A stretch of 64,000 nt of DNA from Scheffersomyces stipitis CBS 6054 (lineage: Eukaryota; Ascomycota; Pichiomycetes; Serinales; Debaryomycetaceae): NCBI RefSeq assembly GCF_000209165.1, contig NC_009048.1:186001-250000 (forward strand). The letters run 5' to 3'. Of this stretch, positions 27,361-38,034 are shown in pieces. The notes beneath the pieces are model-generated. The model did not search any database. It saw nothing but the letters and a program-made list of their open reading frames with translations, and was not told the DNA's origin. The position numbers and the translations under genes were made by a program. Positions within the stretch are counted from its first letter, which is position 1, and every line of letters begins with the position of its first letter.

Positions 27361-29370
27361 TTATTTAGCCAATTCTGTAAGCAAACTATCAATCTTGGTC
27401 TTGATTCTGGTATTAGCTATCTTCTCCTTGAAATGGTCCAACTTGTGTTTTAGATGTTGAATATCTATGTCGAGATCTTCACTATACTTCAACAGTAAGT
27501 ATGTCAAAACTATACTGTTGTAGCCTATTAGGTGACCGGAAGCCTCGTCCTTTGCACTAGCATCAATTGCTTCAAATATAGCTATGTTATCTCTAACATC
27601 ATCAAACTTTTGCAATTCGAACCGGTCAGACTCAACAAAGTTTATCAAGAATCCCAAGAGAAACAATGCTATGTTGAGCCGATATTCGTCGTTTAAGCAA
27701 CTGTAGCTGCTATTGATATACCTTATCATGGGCGAAACATATTTGGGATCAAATAGCAATTCGGCAACTCGCTCATTATTGTCATAAGATGTAGATAGCA
27801 CAACGACCAACTTTAACACTTGAACATCTAGATCGTCAAGTTGTACAAAATCTATCTTGTTCATAGATTCTAATATACAAATTTCGAGATCGTAAAGACT
27901 ATCCAATTCAGGCGATCTTTCAACATACGATTGGATATAGCTTAATAGCTTCATCTTGTTGGTCAATCTAGTCTCGGTTGCAAACAATTGAATGACATGT
28001 TCAAATATGTCTGCTCTGTGGAAATCAGGAACATTGCTCATCACTTCTATCAATTGCACTTGGAGAGGAGTTTCAATTTGCAATATGTCCAGCAATTGCA
28101 AAAGAGATTTCTTTACCAAAATAGGCAAACCATTGGAACTGTAAGTGACCCCAAGCAGTTTGAGAATTGATAATAGGCAATGTCTGAAAGTCTGACTGAT
28201 AGCAACTTGTTCAGTCCGAGTTGCTGATGCTGCTAAAAAGAGAAAGTTCACACTAACTAGCCAACACAAAACATCTTTTCCATTGCCCTTAGAATTAATA
28301 ATATTTTCATAAATGGCTAGCAACCTAGTTGCGATGATTTCACCGTTTCTTTCAAGTGCATTTGAACCATTCTTGATCGACTCGATGGCTAAGTCTACTA
28401 GCAATGATACCAATACAGCATTTCCAGTGGCCAAGTTCTTGCAATCAGTAAATTGCAATCCTTCCAAAATATAGTCTAGAGCTTCCTTTCGTTGGTTTTC
28501 TTTGCTGATACTTCTGAGATCATTGATGCTTAACACATCTTCCACAACTGGTATTTCATCGCCAATAGATACTTTCGAGTTTTCTTCTTCATTTCCTTCT
28601 AGAAGAAAGCTTCGCTCATCCCCATATGTTCTAAGCTTCGATTTTGCGGTTCCTTTCAGTATCCTTTCGCTAGAATTTCGACTTGGGGAAGTATTTGAGT
28701 TTTCTACATAGGAAGAAAATACTGACAAATCTACGTTTATTTCTCCATCGTCGTTGTCCGTTTCTTCACCATGGTTGTCACTATCATTTTGAGACGTTAG
28801 AAAGGTATTTCGACCAACCAGTTCGTCATCTATGCTTTCGAACAAGGAATCCCAGTCGCGTGCTTCTTTGGGTGTGAATGTAGGAGTTCTCTTTGCAGTT
28901 GAATTCGTACTCTTAGCAGGAGTGACTTGCTCTCTATTATTGTTCTTGGATTTGTTTCTCGGTGGAGTTTTTGCCAAATCCTTTAATTCGTCTTCAAGTC
29001 TTCGTTTAGCCCGACTTTTCACTGGGCTTGGTGAGTTGCTGAGCGCGTTGACTACAGTTACTAGCTTCTGTGGAGAAGTAGTGAGAGAATCTGAAAGATT
29101 GAAATCTGAAAGGCTGCGTTTGTGATGCTGCACAGATTTGTATGTTTTCCAATTCGAATTAATCTCAGCCGAGGGAAGCAATTCTTGCTCTCCTATCTTG
29201 GTAACTACGTGAGAATCTTGAATCACTGACATTAGTTTGTCTGAAACTGAAGTGGGCTCGGTTATATCAGTGAATTCTTCATTTTCTTCGTCGCTGGAAA
29301 AAACTGGTGCATCCGCCAGAAGACGTGTTCTCTTTCGAAACGAACTCCAGTTCTTGCCGTAAACAGACAT
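27361..29370 (-). CDS. RAD61: Cohesin-release factor Rad61/Wpl1 (Wapl)
   Basis: Wapl-family protein that opens cohesin rings together with Pds5 and controls chromatin loop size and chromatid cohesion. The frame continues 11 codons upstream without an ATG; the ATG ending at 29370 gives 669 residues starting MSVYGKNW, which matches the MxxYGK start of S. cerevisiae Rad61 (647 aa). The first ~290 residues are disordered, with acidic and basic patches and SPSPVK/TPPR motifs that resemble CDK sites. The Wapl helical domain begins near SINDLRSISKENQRKEALDYI and extends to the end as a helical repeat. It converges on COX7 with 391 bp between. Confidence 0.87.
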   Translation of the reverse strand: MSVYGKNWSSFRKRTRLLADAPVFSSDEENEEFTDITEPTSVSDKLMSVIQDSHVVTKIGEQELLPSAEINSNWKTYKSVQHHKRSLSDFNLSDSLTTSPQKLVTVVNALSNSPSPVKSRAKRRLEDELKDLAKTPPRNKSKNNNREQVTPAKSTNSTAKRTPTFTPKEARDWDSLFESIDDELVGRNTFLTSQNDSDNHGEETDNDDGEINVDLSVFSSYVENSNTSPSRNSSERILKGTAKSKLRTYGDERSFLLEGNEEENSKVSIGDEIPVVEDVLSINDLRSISKENQRKEALDYILEGLQFTDCKNLATGNAVLVSLLVDLAIESIKNGSNALERNGEIIATRLLAIYENIINSKGNGKDVLCWLVSVNFLFLAASATRTEQVAISQTFRHCLLSILKLLGVTYSSNGLPILVKKSLLQLLDILQIETPLQVQLIEVMSNVPDFHRADIFEHVIQLFATETRLTNKMKLLSYIQSYVERSPELDSLYDLEICILESMNKIDFVQLDDLDVQVLKLVVVLSTSYDNNERVAELLFDPKYVSPMIRYINSSYSCLNDEYRLNIALFLLGFLINFVESDRFELQKFDDVRDNIAIFEAIDASAKDEASGHLIGYNSIVLTYLLLKYSEDLDIDIQHLKHKLDHFKEKIANTRIKTKIDSLLTELAK

Positions 29371-29942
29371 TAGCCAGAGAACCGTGCTTGTATCAGTTTG
29401 CAATCACATAATTGCGTGGAGTCTTGAGCTACTCCAAGTGAAAAATCTGGTGTGCGAAACACAAATAATATCCAGATAGCGCAAAACGGCTGCAAGTCAG
29501 TGATAAGAATGGCAAACCGGATAATAATTCAGCCATTCAGAAGCACTCAGATGTTCTATATTGTCTCTTTAGATTACCCGTATCTCTTTATATTACCCGT
29601 CGTGATTCATGGATAATCCGAGACTAAGTTTGCGGGATTTTGGCAAGATTTCCAGCAATTGGATGTGAACTCCATTAGCCACGGCTGTACCTTTTATCAG
29701 CTTCAGTTGATGTTACGACAAGGTAGGCAATGAAATAAGCTACTGGAGGTAACAATTTCATCTTCTTGATAGCTGATCGCTTAGGCTGCGTTCTGTATTC
29801 CAGTCAGCGCAATTGGTTGCAGGTCTCCTACATTATCTGTGTGCCAAATATGCATATTTTGCATATGAAAGGCTTCAAGAAGAACAGCCTCTCCTAAACA
29901 GGAATATGTAATAGTGCAACCTGGTGGAAATCTAAAACTCCC

Positions 29943-30176
29943 TCATAATTTACAAGTGATAACGGAAGGCTCCTGATCATGTAAGACTAAACTTACCTGA
30001 TGAAGCAGCTGGAAGAGGTATTGATTTTCAAACCCCTCCTTGTAGTCAAGGACTCTTCGAACCTTACCAAGGTGGTCTGAAACCAAAAAGTGTATACTTT
30101 CAAGCAAGAGAGGGGCACAATTAGTTACGGCCGTATCATTAAATGTTTCGGAGTTGAATTTCTGTGCCCCTTCCAA
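29943..30176 (-). other. Open frame with embedded GTAAGT donor, no ATG; possible gene relic
   Basis: About 60 codons of protein-like sequence (e.g. LLLESIHFLVSDHLGKVRRV) run to CTTCATCAG followed by a perfect GTAAGT, then continue 17 codons to a stop. No in-frame ATG exists and a TGA lies just upstream. It could be a middle exon of a decayed or unrecognised spliced gene. Confidence 0.2.
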
Positions 30177-30581
30177 GCCAACTCATTTGACATCTAGACT
30201 AATTATCTTTTGCGGGGTTCTCGCTGCAACTTAAGAGAAGGTTGCGAAATCTGAACAATTGCAAGTTTTGTCTCCGTTATTCTTGATTCAACAGAGAGAA
30301 TACCTAGTTTTCTGAAGCTGGCTACTGTACAGATAAGCGTATGTCGATCTTTTCCTGTTTCACACCGATATGGTTAATTTGTTCAATCCGTACACAGTTC
30401 GTACTACGCTGATCAGAGCTCTCTTCACATGTTATATGCGCGACTTCCACTTGTGGACCATGTTTATCCAAAACCGTTTGAACCATCCCACTCCAAGGTC
30501 GGCGAAGCGAAACCACCACAGCATGGCTTGATATGATCAGTGTGATTGTCATAGCCTTGTTGATTTAAACTTTGTTGTTGT

Positions 30582-30626
30582 GCCCAATTGTTGTATAAGC
30601 CCAATTGTTGTTTAGCCCAATTGTCA
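30582..30626 (+). repeat. Three GCCCAATTGT repeats upstream of CYP52
   Basis: GCCCAATTGTTGT at 30582-30594 and 30599-30611, and GCCCAATTGT at 30615, spaced 16-17 bp apart. They lie 200-250 bp upstream of the preferred CYP52 start. They may be a factor-binding array on successive helical turns. Confidence 0.55.
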
Positions 30627-30828
30627 AAAGTGAGGCAGGATTCTCTCACATGATTATTGTCCATGTTCTCCTCTCTTGAACTATATGCTGAATAAGTGGA
30701 ACAAATTTATATAAATTTACATGTCTTTTCCCTTTTTGCAATCCGAAGAAGAATGCCCTTGTTCTCACGTTAGCAATAGAAGTGTTGCGTATTATACTAA
30801 GAAGAAGTCTAGATCTTATATTCTGAAG

Positions 30829-32370
30829 ATGTCTTTTGATCTTTCCCTTCTTGTTGGAGGGTTTCTCATCGCCTACATTGTTTTGAAGAAGGTACTTTTT
30901 TATTGGAGGAAACAACTGTTTGTCAAGAAATATGGATGCAAAGAGCCTCTCCATTTGAAGCCGCCATTGTTTGGAATCCCAAACTTGATTGAGATAATGA
31001 AACATAAAAGGAATGGAGATTTGACTGAGTTCAGCGATCTTACCTTTGATTCCGTCGGAACCCAAACCTTCACCCTTACAGTTATGGGAGAAACCATGTT
31101 CATGACAACCGATCCCGAGAACTTCAAGGCTATGTTGGCTACCCAATTTAATGATTTTTCTATTGGCCGTAGATACCAGATCTTGAGTCCAGTGATTGGT
31201 GACAGTATCTTCACTTTGGATGGTGAAGGTTGGAAGCACTCCAGGGCCATGTTAAGACCCCAGTTTGTCAGGGAGCAAGTTGGACATGTCCAGGCTTTGG
31301 AACCTCACTTACAGTTACTTGCTAAACATATTCGCTCCTACAAAGGAGAAACAGTTGATTTGCAGCAGTTGTTCACTAAGTTCACTCTTGATACAGCTAC
31401 AGAATTCCTTTTCGGTCAAAGTGTTCATACCTTGTATGACGAAAGAATTGGCATGAAGACTCCTGATGATGTTCCATATGCGAAAGACTTCACCGATGGT
31501 TTGTTTATTACCCAAAAGTACACCTCGGAAAGAGGCTATGCTCAACAGTTCTACTGGTTAATTGATGGCAAGGAATTCAGAACTGCGATTGCCAACGTTC
31601 ATAAGTTCGCCCGTTTTTACGTCGATAGGGCTCTCAACTTCTCGCAAGCTGAGCTTGAAAAGAAATCACAGGAAAGTTATACCTTCTTATACGAGTTGGT
31701 GCAACAAACCAGAGACCCTAAAGTTCTCCAGGATCAATTGCTTGCCATCATGTTAGCTGGCAGAGACACCACATCTTCACTACTTTCATTCATCTTCTAC
31801 GAACTTTCCCGCAACCCTGGGATTTGGGAAAAGTTGAAAAAGGAAGTATACGAAAACTTTGGCTCTGGAACAGAAAAAGATATTGCCAAGATCACGTTCG
31901 AATCGTTGAAGAAGTGTAACTACGTGAAGTGGGTGATTAACGAAACGTTGAGAATGTACCCTACTGTGCCTGTTAATTTGAGGGTCTCTAATAAAGATAC
32001 TCTGTTGCCTAAAGGAGGTGGTGAAGACGGAAAGTCGCCAATTTTTATTCCACGGGGCACTACAGTTGGGTTCAGAGTTTACTCCACGCAGAGAAATAAA
32101 GAATACTACGGTGAAGATCCTGACGTTTTCAGACCGGAAAGATGGGCCGACATCGGCAAGTTGGGATGGGCATACCTTCCGTTCTTAGGAGGACCCAGAA
32201 CATGTATCGGACAACAGTTTGCCCTCACCGAAGCCGGGTACATTCTCGTGAGAATAGCTCAATTGTTCCCTAACCTCAAGTCTAAGAACAGTGTTCATTA
32301 TCCTCCAAAGAAGACTCTCAACGTTATTTTCAATCTCTTTGAGGGCTGTTTGGTGGAGATGGGTGAGTAG
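30829..32370 (+). CDS. Cytochrome P450, CYP52 family (alkane/fatty-acid omega-hydroxylase)
   Basis: ER-bound P450 that hydroxylates the terminal carbon of alkanes or fatty acids, the first step of omega-oxidation in Candida-type yeasts. The ATG at 30829 gives 513 residues with an N-terminal membrane anchor (LLVGGFLIAYIVLKKVLFYW). An ATG at 30721 would add 36 hydrophilic residues before the anchor and is less likely. Motifs: ATQFNDFSIGRR, FTLDGEGWKHSRAMLRPQF, I-helix AGRDTTSS, K-helix ETLR, and heme loop FLGGPRTCIG with the Cys at residue 459. Order and wording match CYP52 closely. A CTG codon at 32002-32004 sits where C. maltosa ALK1 (recalled) has Thr, so Ser is the fitting residue. Substrate and paralogue number cannot be set from one gene. 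Confidence 0.93.
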   Translation: MSFDLSLLVGGFLIAYIVLKKVLFYWRKQLFVKKYGCKEPLHLKPPLFGIPNLIEIMKHKRNGDLTEFSDLTFDSVGTQTFTLTVMGETMFMTTDPENFKAMLATQFNDFSIGRRYQILSPVIGDSIFTLDGEGWKHSRAMLRPQFVREQVGHVQALEPHLQLLAKHIRSYKGETVDLQQLFTKFTLDTATEFLFGQSVHTLYDERIGMKTPDDVPYAKDFTDGLFITQKYTSERGYAQQFYWLIDGKEFRTAIANVHKFARFYVDRALNFSQAELEKKSQESYTFLYELVQQTRDPKVLQDQLLAIMLAGRDTTSSLLSFIFYELSRNPGIWEKLKKEVYENFGSGTEKDIAKITFESLKKCNYVKWVINETLRMYPTVPVNLRVSNKDTLLPKGGGEDGKSPIFIPRGTTVGFRVYSTQRNKEYYGEDPDVFRPERWADIGKLGWAYLPFLGGPRTCIGQQFALTEAGYILVRIAQLFPNLKSKNSVHYPPKKTLNVIFNLFEGCLVEMGE

Positions 32371-33711
32371 ATTTGCAGCCAAATAAATCTTATACAGTAT
32401 GTTATGTGACAAATAAATTCTAAATGGATAAAGGTGTAGTTTATATCGTTTGAGTGTCATATTTACTATGAGAATATTATCAATTAAACCAGTCTCTATA
32501 TTATTATCATGAAGATAACCATACACAAATCGATAAATATATTGTTTCTAAATTGTTCCTGGCGGATTATCAGTACACGCAGAATTTGGGTTGGCACTTT
32601 CAATAGAAACTTGTCCGACTATTCTCGGACACAAATCTGTCTGTTCCATATGTAACTAATATATTGTAATCTCTTTAATAGTTGAACAAAGAGTAAGTTT
32701 TCAAAGGAAACCTCTCATCACACCAACAAATCGACGGCAGACACATCCGAGCCGCGATAGCTCCATATGAGTTGTATTCATCTATGGAGCCAGTCGAATT
32801 ATATTACGTCCGTATTCCCTACTTGTACAGCAACGGACCAATAATAACAAGATCAATGAGGAAATTCCCACAATTACTAAGCCGAACCTAATCGTCAGGA
32901 ACGAATTGAGTTGTCGACAGGGAGGCTAAAAAGAAATGATAACCTTACGTCAATTAAAAACCGATTCGTATTCGCATATAGTGTTACCAAGCATTATAAC
33001 TGGGATGTATTAATGCTAGGATAGCACCCATACTGGCTTATATATTTTCAGCTTCAGGGGTGTACTTTTCCATTAGGCAAGTAGCAGGAACATATACAAG
33101 TGGAGTCAAAGGAACAATTGCAATTGGTGCATCTCATGGCGTATACTGGAAAATAGATCGTGTTATTGAGAATCTAGCATCGAGGATTGATTATCCAGCT
33201 TGAATGAGACCTCTTGGATTATCCCTTCTAATGAAGAAGTGCTCTTCACAACTTAATAAGGGGATTACCATCATTGGTTTGAAGATTGACGTCCTGGACC
33301 ATCAACTCGTTGCTTGGTGGGTGTGAATTTTTTGAAGATAGCTCTGGCTCCTAATCTGGGGAGATCGGTATATATGCAGTTCTAGATCTATTTATATAGA
33401 TGCTTTCTTGAAAAGATTCTTTCTTACTTTCAAGTAAATAGGAGAAGTTAATTACAGGGAATTTTGAAGTTTTCCAGTCATTGGATACTTATATATCCAA
33501 TCTTCCACTTCTTTGTGTTCTTCCAAAGCTTTTTCACTGTTTTAGTTTGGTTCTCTTAAGAGCCACGATCATACGTCCTGCATGTTGATGTCGCGTGATG
33601 TATTGCACGTGACCGTGACCGTCAACCAACAAAACAAAAAACAGCACAGCATTGGCTGTGAAACAAACTGAAATATTTCGTCATATTCTTACCAATTCAT
33701 CTTCCACACCG
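32371..33711. promoter_or_regulatory. CYP52-APL2 intergenic region
   Basis: 1.34 kb. A CACGTG core at 33606-33611 lies 101 bp before the APL2 ATG. Non-ATG sequence in frame upstream of APL2 was rejected as coding. The remainder shows no gene. Confidence 0.45.
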
Positions 33712-35922
33712 ATGTCGCTTGAAAGGAAGATTCGCAGCTTCTTGACGGGCCCCAGAAAGGGCGAGACGTTTGAATTGAAGAGCGGTTTGGTTTCGCAGTA
33801 CAAGCACGAAAGAAAGGATGCGATCCAGCGAGTGATCCAGGCCATGACTGTGGGTAAGGATGTGTCTTCGCTCTTTCCCGATGTCTTGAAGAACATCGCC
33901 ACCTATGATTTAGAACAGAAGAAGTTGGTCTATTTATACTTGATGAACTACGCCAAAACACATCCCGAGCTTTGTATTTTGGCTGTCAACACTTTTGTGC
34001 AAGATACTGAAGATCCCAATCCCTTGGTGAGAGCCCTAGCCATCCGTACTATGGGCTGTATACGTGTCAACAAGATGGTGGACTATATGGAGATTCCATT
34101 GCAGAGAACGCTTCAAGACGAGAATCCCTATGTGAGAAAGACCGCTGCTCTCTGTGTTGCCAAATTGTTTGACTTGAATCCCGAAATGTGTGTAGAGTTT
34201 GGCTTCTTGGACCAGTTGAAGGGTCTCATCAAGGACTCCAACCCTATGGTGGTGGCCAATTCGTTGAACGCTTTATACGAAATCAGAGACATGAACTCCG
34301 ATGCCAACTTAGAGATTTTCACGGCTGATACCGAAACTGTCAAGAACTTACTTATGTGCTTGAACGAATGCACTGAATGGGGAAGAATCACCATATTGAC
34401 CACTTTGAATGAATATCATACTGATGATGCTGAAGAAGCCAACCACATAATAGAGCGTGTGACTCCACAATTGCAGCATGTAAATCCGTCTGTGGTGTTG
34501 AGTTCCATCAGAGCCATAATCCACCATATAGATGCTATACCCGTCACAGCGCAGAGAGCTGCTATCTTAAAGAAACTTTCTGCTCCATTGGTTTCGTTGG
34601 TTAGTTCTTCGATTCCTGAAGCTCAATATGTAGGCTTGAAGAATATCCGCATCATCTTGGAAAAGTATCCTCAGATCTTGTCCAAAGAGTTGAGAGTGTT
34701 TTTCATCAAGTACTCCGATCCCTTGTACTTAAAGTTGGAGAAGTTGGAAATCATGGTCCGTTTGGCTAACGATTCTAACAGCGCCTTGTTGTTAGGTGAG
34801 TTAAAAGAGTATGCCATGGAATTCGAGCCTTCGTTGGTGGCTAAGGCTATCAAATCCATTGGCTCTGTTGCCATCAAATTGTCTGGCTCTACTGTCAAAG
34901 CAATCAATCTTTTGAATAGCTTGATAGACCATAGAGGGGGTGATTTAGTCATCAACGAGTCCATCGTCGTTTTGACAAATATATTGAGACGTTACCCTGG
35001 TAAAAACGATCTTATCACTTTAATTATCCCAGTTATATCAAACCATATTTCCGAATTGGAGAGACTGGATGCCATGTCCGGTTACATCTGGCTCTTGGGA
35101 GAGTATCCCAAGTATTTCTCCAACTTGCATGACAAATTACAAGTCTTGATCGACGATTTCTTGTCGTTTGAGTCTGTATTGCAGTTGAATATCTTGACTG
35201 CTATTGTCAAGATTAATCTCTCTGCTTCAGGCTCTAAGTACTCCAGTTTGTTACAGAAGGTGTTGGAGTCGTCCACCAAAGATTGTGAAAATGCTGATGT
35301 CAGGGACAAGGCATATATCTACTGGCGTTTATTGTCGTCTTCATCTACCGAATCACAGAAGGAAATTATCTTGACCAAGTTGCCTCCTATCACCACAACC
35401 ATTGCTTCTTTCAACCCTGTAGTTTTGGAGTCGTTGGTGGAAGAGTTGTCGACATTGTCGTCTGTCTACCATAAGCCTGCATTCACCTTCATTGATCCAA
35501 ACGCTGCCCACAGTCATGTAGCTCAAGGTAACAAGTCCAGATCGTCTTCTAAGAAGGACAACATTGAAGACTTGACCAACTTGGCCAAACAGGAAATTAT
35601 CAATAACGCTAAGAACGAAAACTTGCTTGACTTTGACGATGACGATGACGCACTTACAGGCGACAATGGTGCCGCTGAAGGTTCTGGCAGTTTATTGGAT
35701 GAATTAAACGACTTGTTCAGTGCACCTGTTCCCGTATCTCAGGGACAGCAGACGCAGCCTTCTTCTAATAACGATATATTGAGTTTGTTTGGTGCAATCC
35801 CACAAAATGCCCCAACTCCTGTGAGCAATGTGACCCAGGGATTAAATAACTTCAACATCGGATCCAATGCTGCTCCAAGCAATACCAGCAAGTTGAATAA
35901 CGATCTCTTGGATCTTATGTAA
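33712..35922 (+). CDS. APL2: AP-1 clathrin adaptor beta subunit
   Basis: Beta-adaptin of the AP-1 complex, which sorts cargo at the trans-Golgi and endosomes with clathrin. The product is 736 residues from the ATG at 33712; the frame is open 20 codons upstream but without an ATG. The adaptin trunk is clear: SGLVSQYKHERKDAIQRVIQ, the LVYLYLMNYAKTHPE motif, and NPLVRALAIRTMGCIRV. The hinge carries the clathrin-box-like LLDFDDDDD and LLDELNDLF, and the C-terminus ends LLDLM. There is no ear domain, as in S. cerevisiae Apl2 (726 aa). AP-2 or AP-3 beta subunits are less likely on trunk motifs and length. It converges on MED7, 178 bp apart. Confidence 0.9.
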   Translation: MSLERKIRSFLTGPRKGETFELKSGLVSQYKHERKDAIQRVIQAMTVGKDVSSLFPDVLKNIATYDLEQKKLVYLYLMNYAKTHPELCILAVNTFVQDTEDPNPLVRALAIRTMGCIRVNKMVDYMEIPLQRTLQDENPYVRKTAALCVAKLFDLNPEMCVEFGFLDQLKGLIKDSNPMVVANSLNALYEIRDMNSDANLEIFTADTETVKNLLMCLNECTEWGRITILTTLNEYHTDDAEEANHIIERVTPQLQHVNPSVVLSSIRAIIHHIDAIPVTAQRAAILKKLSAPLVSLVSSSIPEAQYVGLKNIRIILEKYPQILSKELRVFFIKYSDPLYLKLEKLEIMVRLANDSNSALLLGELKEYAMEFEPSLVAKAIKSIGSVAIKLSGSTVKAINLLNSLIDHRGGDLVINESIVVLTNILRRYPGKNDLITLIIPVISNHISELERLDAMSGYIWLLGEYPKYFSNLHDKLQVLIDDFLSFESVLQLNILTAIVKINLSASGSKYSSLLQKVLESSTKDCENADVRDKAYIYWRLLSSSSTESQKEIILTKLPPITTTIASFNPVVLESLVEELSTLSSVYHKPAFTFIDPNAAHSHVAQGNKSRSSSKKDNIEDLTNLAKQEIINNAKNENLLDFDDDDDALTGDNGAAEGSGSLLDELNDLFSAPVPVSQGQQTQPSSNNDILSLFGAIPQNAPTPVSNVTQGLNNFNIGSNAAPSNTSKLNNDLLDLM

Positions 35923-36100
35923 CGTTTATTTTGTATATGTTATAGATGTTATACAAAATACGGAATGTAATGTACTCATAGATACTATGTACTATTGATA
36001 AGCATTAATGTTAGAAGCAAAATATCGATTACTTCAGAGATACTCATTGTATGTATATTCTACTTTCATATATTGTACATTATATTACACACTCTAACCA

Positions 36101-36874
36101 TCAATGTTCTGACAACAACTTTTTAATTATCTCGTCCTTTATACTCTCGGCGTTTTCTGCCATGGGCGAGTTGTCTGAATTGTCTGGTAGCACAATACTG
36201 TCCTTTTTGTATACGTCTTGAATATTAGTTAATTTCAATAACTTTTGTTTAACCTCAGAACACACCTTCTCAACTTGATTGATGGAAGCTCTTTTGGCAT
36301 CGATTTGCTTCCTCAAGAGCATGATCAAGCTTTCCCTAGATTGGTGCGGTCTATACGTGTTGAGAAGATGGTTGATGTTGATAAGTATAAGTGAGATATC
36401 TTTGATCTTACTTTCGTATTGCAGAGGATCAATAGAAGCCAATCCTATCAACTCCAAAAAGTTCAACAATAAGGAGTCCATCAATTTGTGCAATTCTTTT
36501 ATTTTAGTTTCCGACGTTATCGATTCGTCGTCATCTTTATATAGCTGTTCCCAATTGGCACTTTTCAAGCTGGGCAATTTATCTTCAAAGGACCATATGT
36601 TACCATAGCCTCTGTAATGAGTTCCGGACGGTGGTTGTGGAGGTACTAGAAACCGCAACTCGCCCGGAGGAACCGTGTCTTGTGTTTCATTTTGTTTTTC
36701 GTTGTCTTTTTCATCTTTATCGTCTGCTTCCTCTTGCTTTGTTTCTATTTCTTCATCGTTTTGTTGTCTCTGCCATTCCTGTAGCTTGTTGAGGTTTTCA
36801 GTCGTGAAAAATTTGACATAAACCGGCGGTGGCGGATACAAGGACGATATGAGATCGCCGTTTGCTGTTGACAT
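36101..36874 (-). CDS. MED7: Mediator subunit Med7
   Basis: Middle-module subunit of the RNA polymerase II Mediator complex, where it forms a hinge with Med21. It has 257 residues, slightly longer than S. cerevisiae (222) because of an acidic insert ([20 protein letters not shown]). Conserved blocks: [15 protein letters not shown] near the N-terminus, [20 protein letters not shown] with the family-typical YRGYGN, then a helical region (~115-225) that pairs with Med21. Divergent with HRT1 (276 bp shared promoter). Confidence 0.95.
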   Translation of the reverse strand: MSTANGDLISSLYPPPPVYVKFFTTENLNKLQEWQRQQNDEEIETKQEEADDKDEKDNEKQNETQDTVPPGELRFLVPPQPPSGTHYRGYGNIWSFEDKLPSLKSANWEQLYKDDDESITSETKIKELHKLMDSLLLNFLELIGLASIDPLQYESKIKDISLILININHLLNTYRPHQSRESLIMLLRKQIDAKRASINQVEKVCSEVKQKLLKLTNIQDVYKKDSIVLPDNSDNSPMAENAESIKDEIIKKLLSEH

Positions 36875-37150
36875 CGTTTGTTTGTAAAGAAAGAATAAAT
36901 TAACGATATAGGAATAGCTAATTGAAGATCTAATTGATAATGTGAAAAGCTAAGGCTAATCCATAGTGGGATCACATGATCAAAGACGTGTGCGCCAAAT
37001 CGATCTCTCCTACTGCTCGCGTACGATTATTAGCTTTCAGTATATGTAAGCTAGTAATAACCACTGCAGTTTCTAAGCATTCTTCTATTGCTCCAGCTCA
37101 TCTAAAGGCAGCTGACACATCCTTCATATCTGACATTTCAAGAAATCGTC

Positions 37151-37722
37151 ATGTCTGAAGAAGTTGAAAAAATGGAAGTTGATAGCGGTAAGTTTTTCAT
37201 TTAGAACTCTCTCCAGTCTTTAGCACGCTCATAGATACTAACTATGAAACCTATAGAGGAACAACAAGTTCAGCAAACATCTACAGAGGAAGTGTCCAAG
37301 TCCAAAAACGGCAGGCAAAGATTTGAAGTGAAAAAATGGACAGCCGTAGCCTTCTGGTCATGGGGTAAGTATTATGTGAAAGTTCATTGAATAATGAGTT
37401 CATTTTGATGTTGATATTAAGCCTGGATAGTTATTCATTGAAATTTTCATTGTGTTTATGATTCATCATAATTCATCTTGATTCCGTACTAACATTCATA
37501 GATATCCAAATTGAAAACTGTGCCATCTGCAGAAACCATCTTATGGAACCATGTATCGAGTGTCAGCCCAACTCCATGAACAACGGCCAGGAAGAGTGCA
37601 TTGCTGCTTGGGGTGTGTGTAACCACGCCTTCCATTTGCATTGTATCAAGAGATGGTTGAAGACTAGAAACGCATGTCCTTTGGACAACACAGAGTGGAC
37701 ATACCAGAAGTTTGGCTCCTAG
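37151..37722 (+). CDS. HRT1: RING-H2 subunit of cullin ligases (Rbx1/Hrt1), three exons
   Basis: RING-box protein that recruits E2 enzymes to SCF and other cullin E3 ligases. Exons are 37151-37187, 37257-37364 and 37502-37722; the spliced product is 121 residues, the same as S. cerevisiae Hrt1. Exon 2 encodes the cullin-binding strand region ([18 protein letters not shown]) and exon 3 the full RING-H2 ([43 protein letters not shown]). Both introns have GTAAGT donors and TACTAAC branch points, and joining preserves frame with split codons at each junction. It was reconstructed from splice signals because no single frame covers it. Divergent from MED7 and convergent with PHA2. Confidence 0.96.
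37188..37256 (+). other. HRT1 intron 1
   Basis: 69 bp, GTAAGT donor, TACTAAC at 37236-37242, CTATAG acceptor. It splits a Glu codon after its first base. Confidence 0.88.
37365..37501 (+). other. HRT1 intron 2
   Basis: 137 bp, GTAAGT donor, TACTAAC at 37487-37493, TTCATAG acceptor. It splits an Asp codon after its first base, just before the RING-H2 domain. Confidence 0.9.
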
Positions 37723-38034
37723 ACTTATGATCTTTTCAAGCCCATAGAATTGCATGGTTACGTTTCTAGATTTGCCCTTTGGCGATTATGTATATTATTA
37801 CGTTGCTGCATCAACCCCATAGCTTTGGTGCATTGGAAGATGCTAGCTTATGATGGGTGTTGTGCCTTTCATTATTATGATTTCTTATTCGGGTATATAT
37901 ACAAATATAGGTTATACAGAGATCAGTAGCTTCCAACAATAACTTTTACCTCCAGCTATACGGAGTATAGTGTAGGGCTTGTGACACATATGGGTTGTAG
38001 TTGCTAAAGCTTTCAGGACAGTATGTTTTAGTAT
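37723..38034. other. HRT1/PHA2 convergent 3' region
   Basis: 312 bp of AT-rich sequence between converging genes with no coding signal. Confidence 0.5.

Larger units (their letters stand above)
29371..30720. promoter_or_regulatory. RAD61/CYP52 divergent intergenic region
   Basis: 1.35 kb. The CYP52-proximal part has three CCCAATTGTTG-like repeats (30582-30626). A minus-strand open frame at 29943-30176 followed by GTAAGT is listed separately. Nothing else looks coding. Confidence 0.45.

Noticed and set aside
33652..33711. N-terminal extension of APL2 upstream of the ATG
   Set aside because: It begins with TTG, contains no ATG, and beta-adaptins start near MSLERKIRSF.
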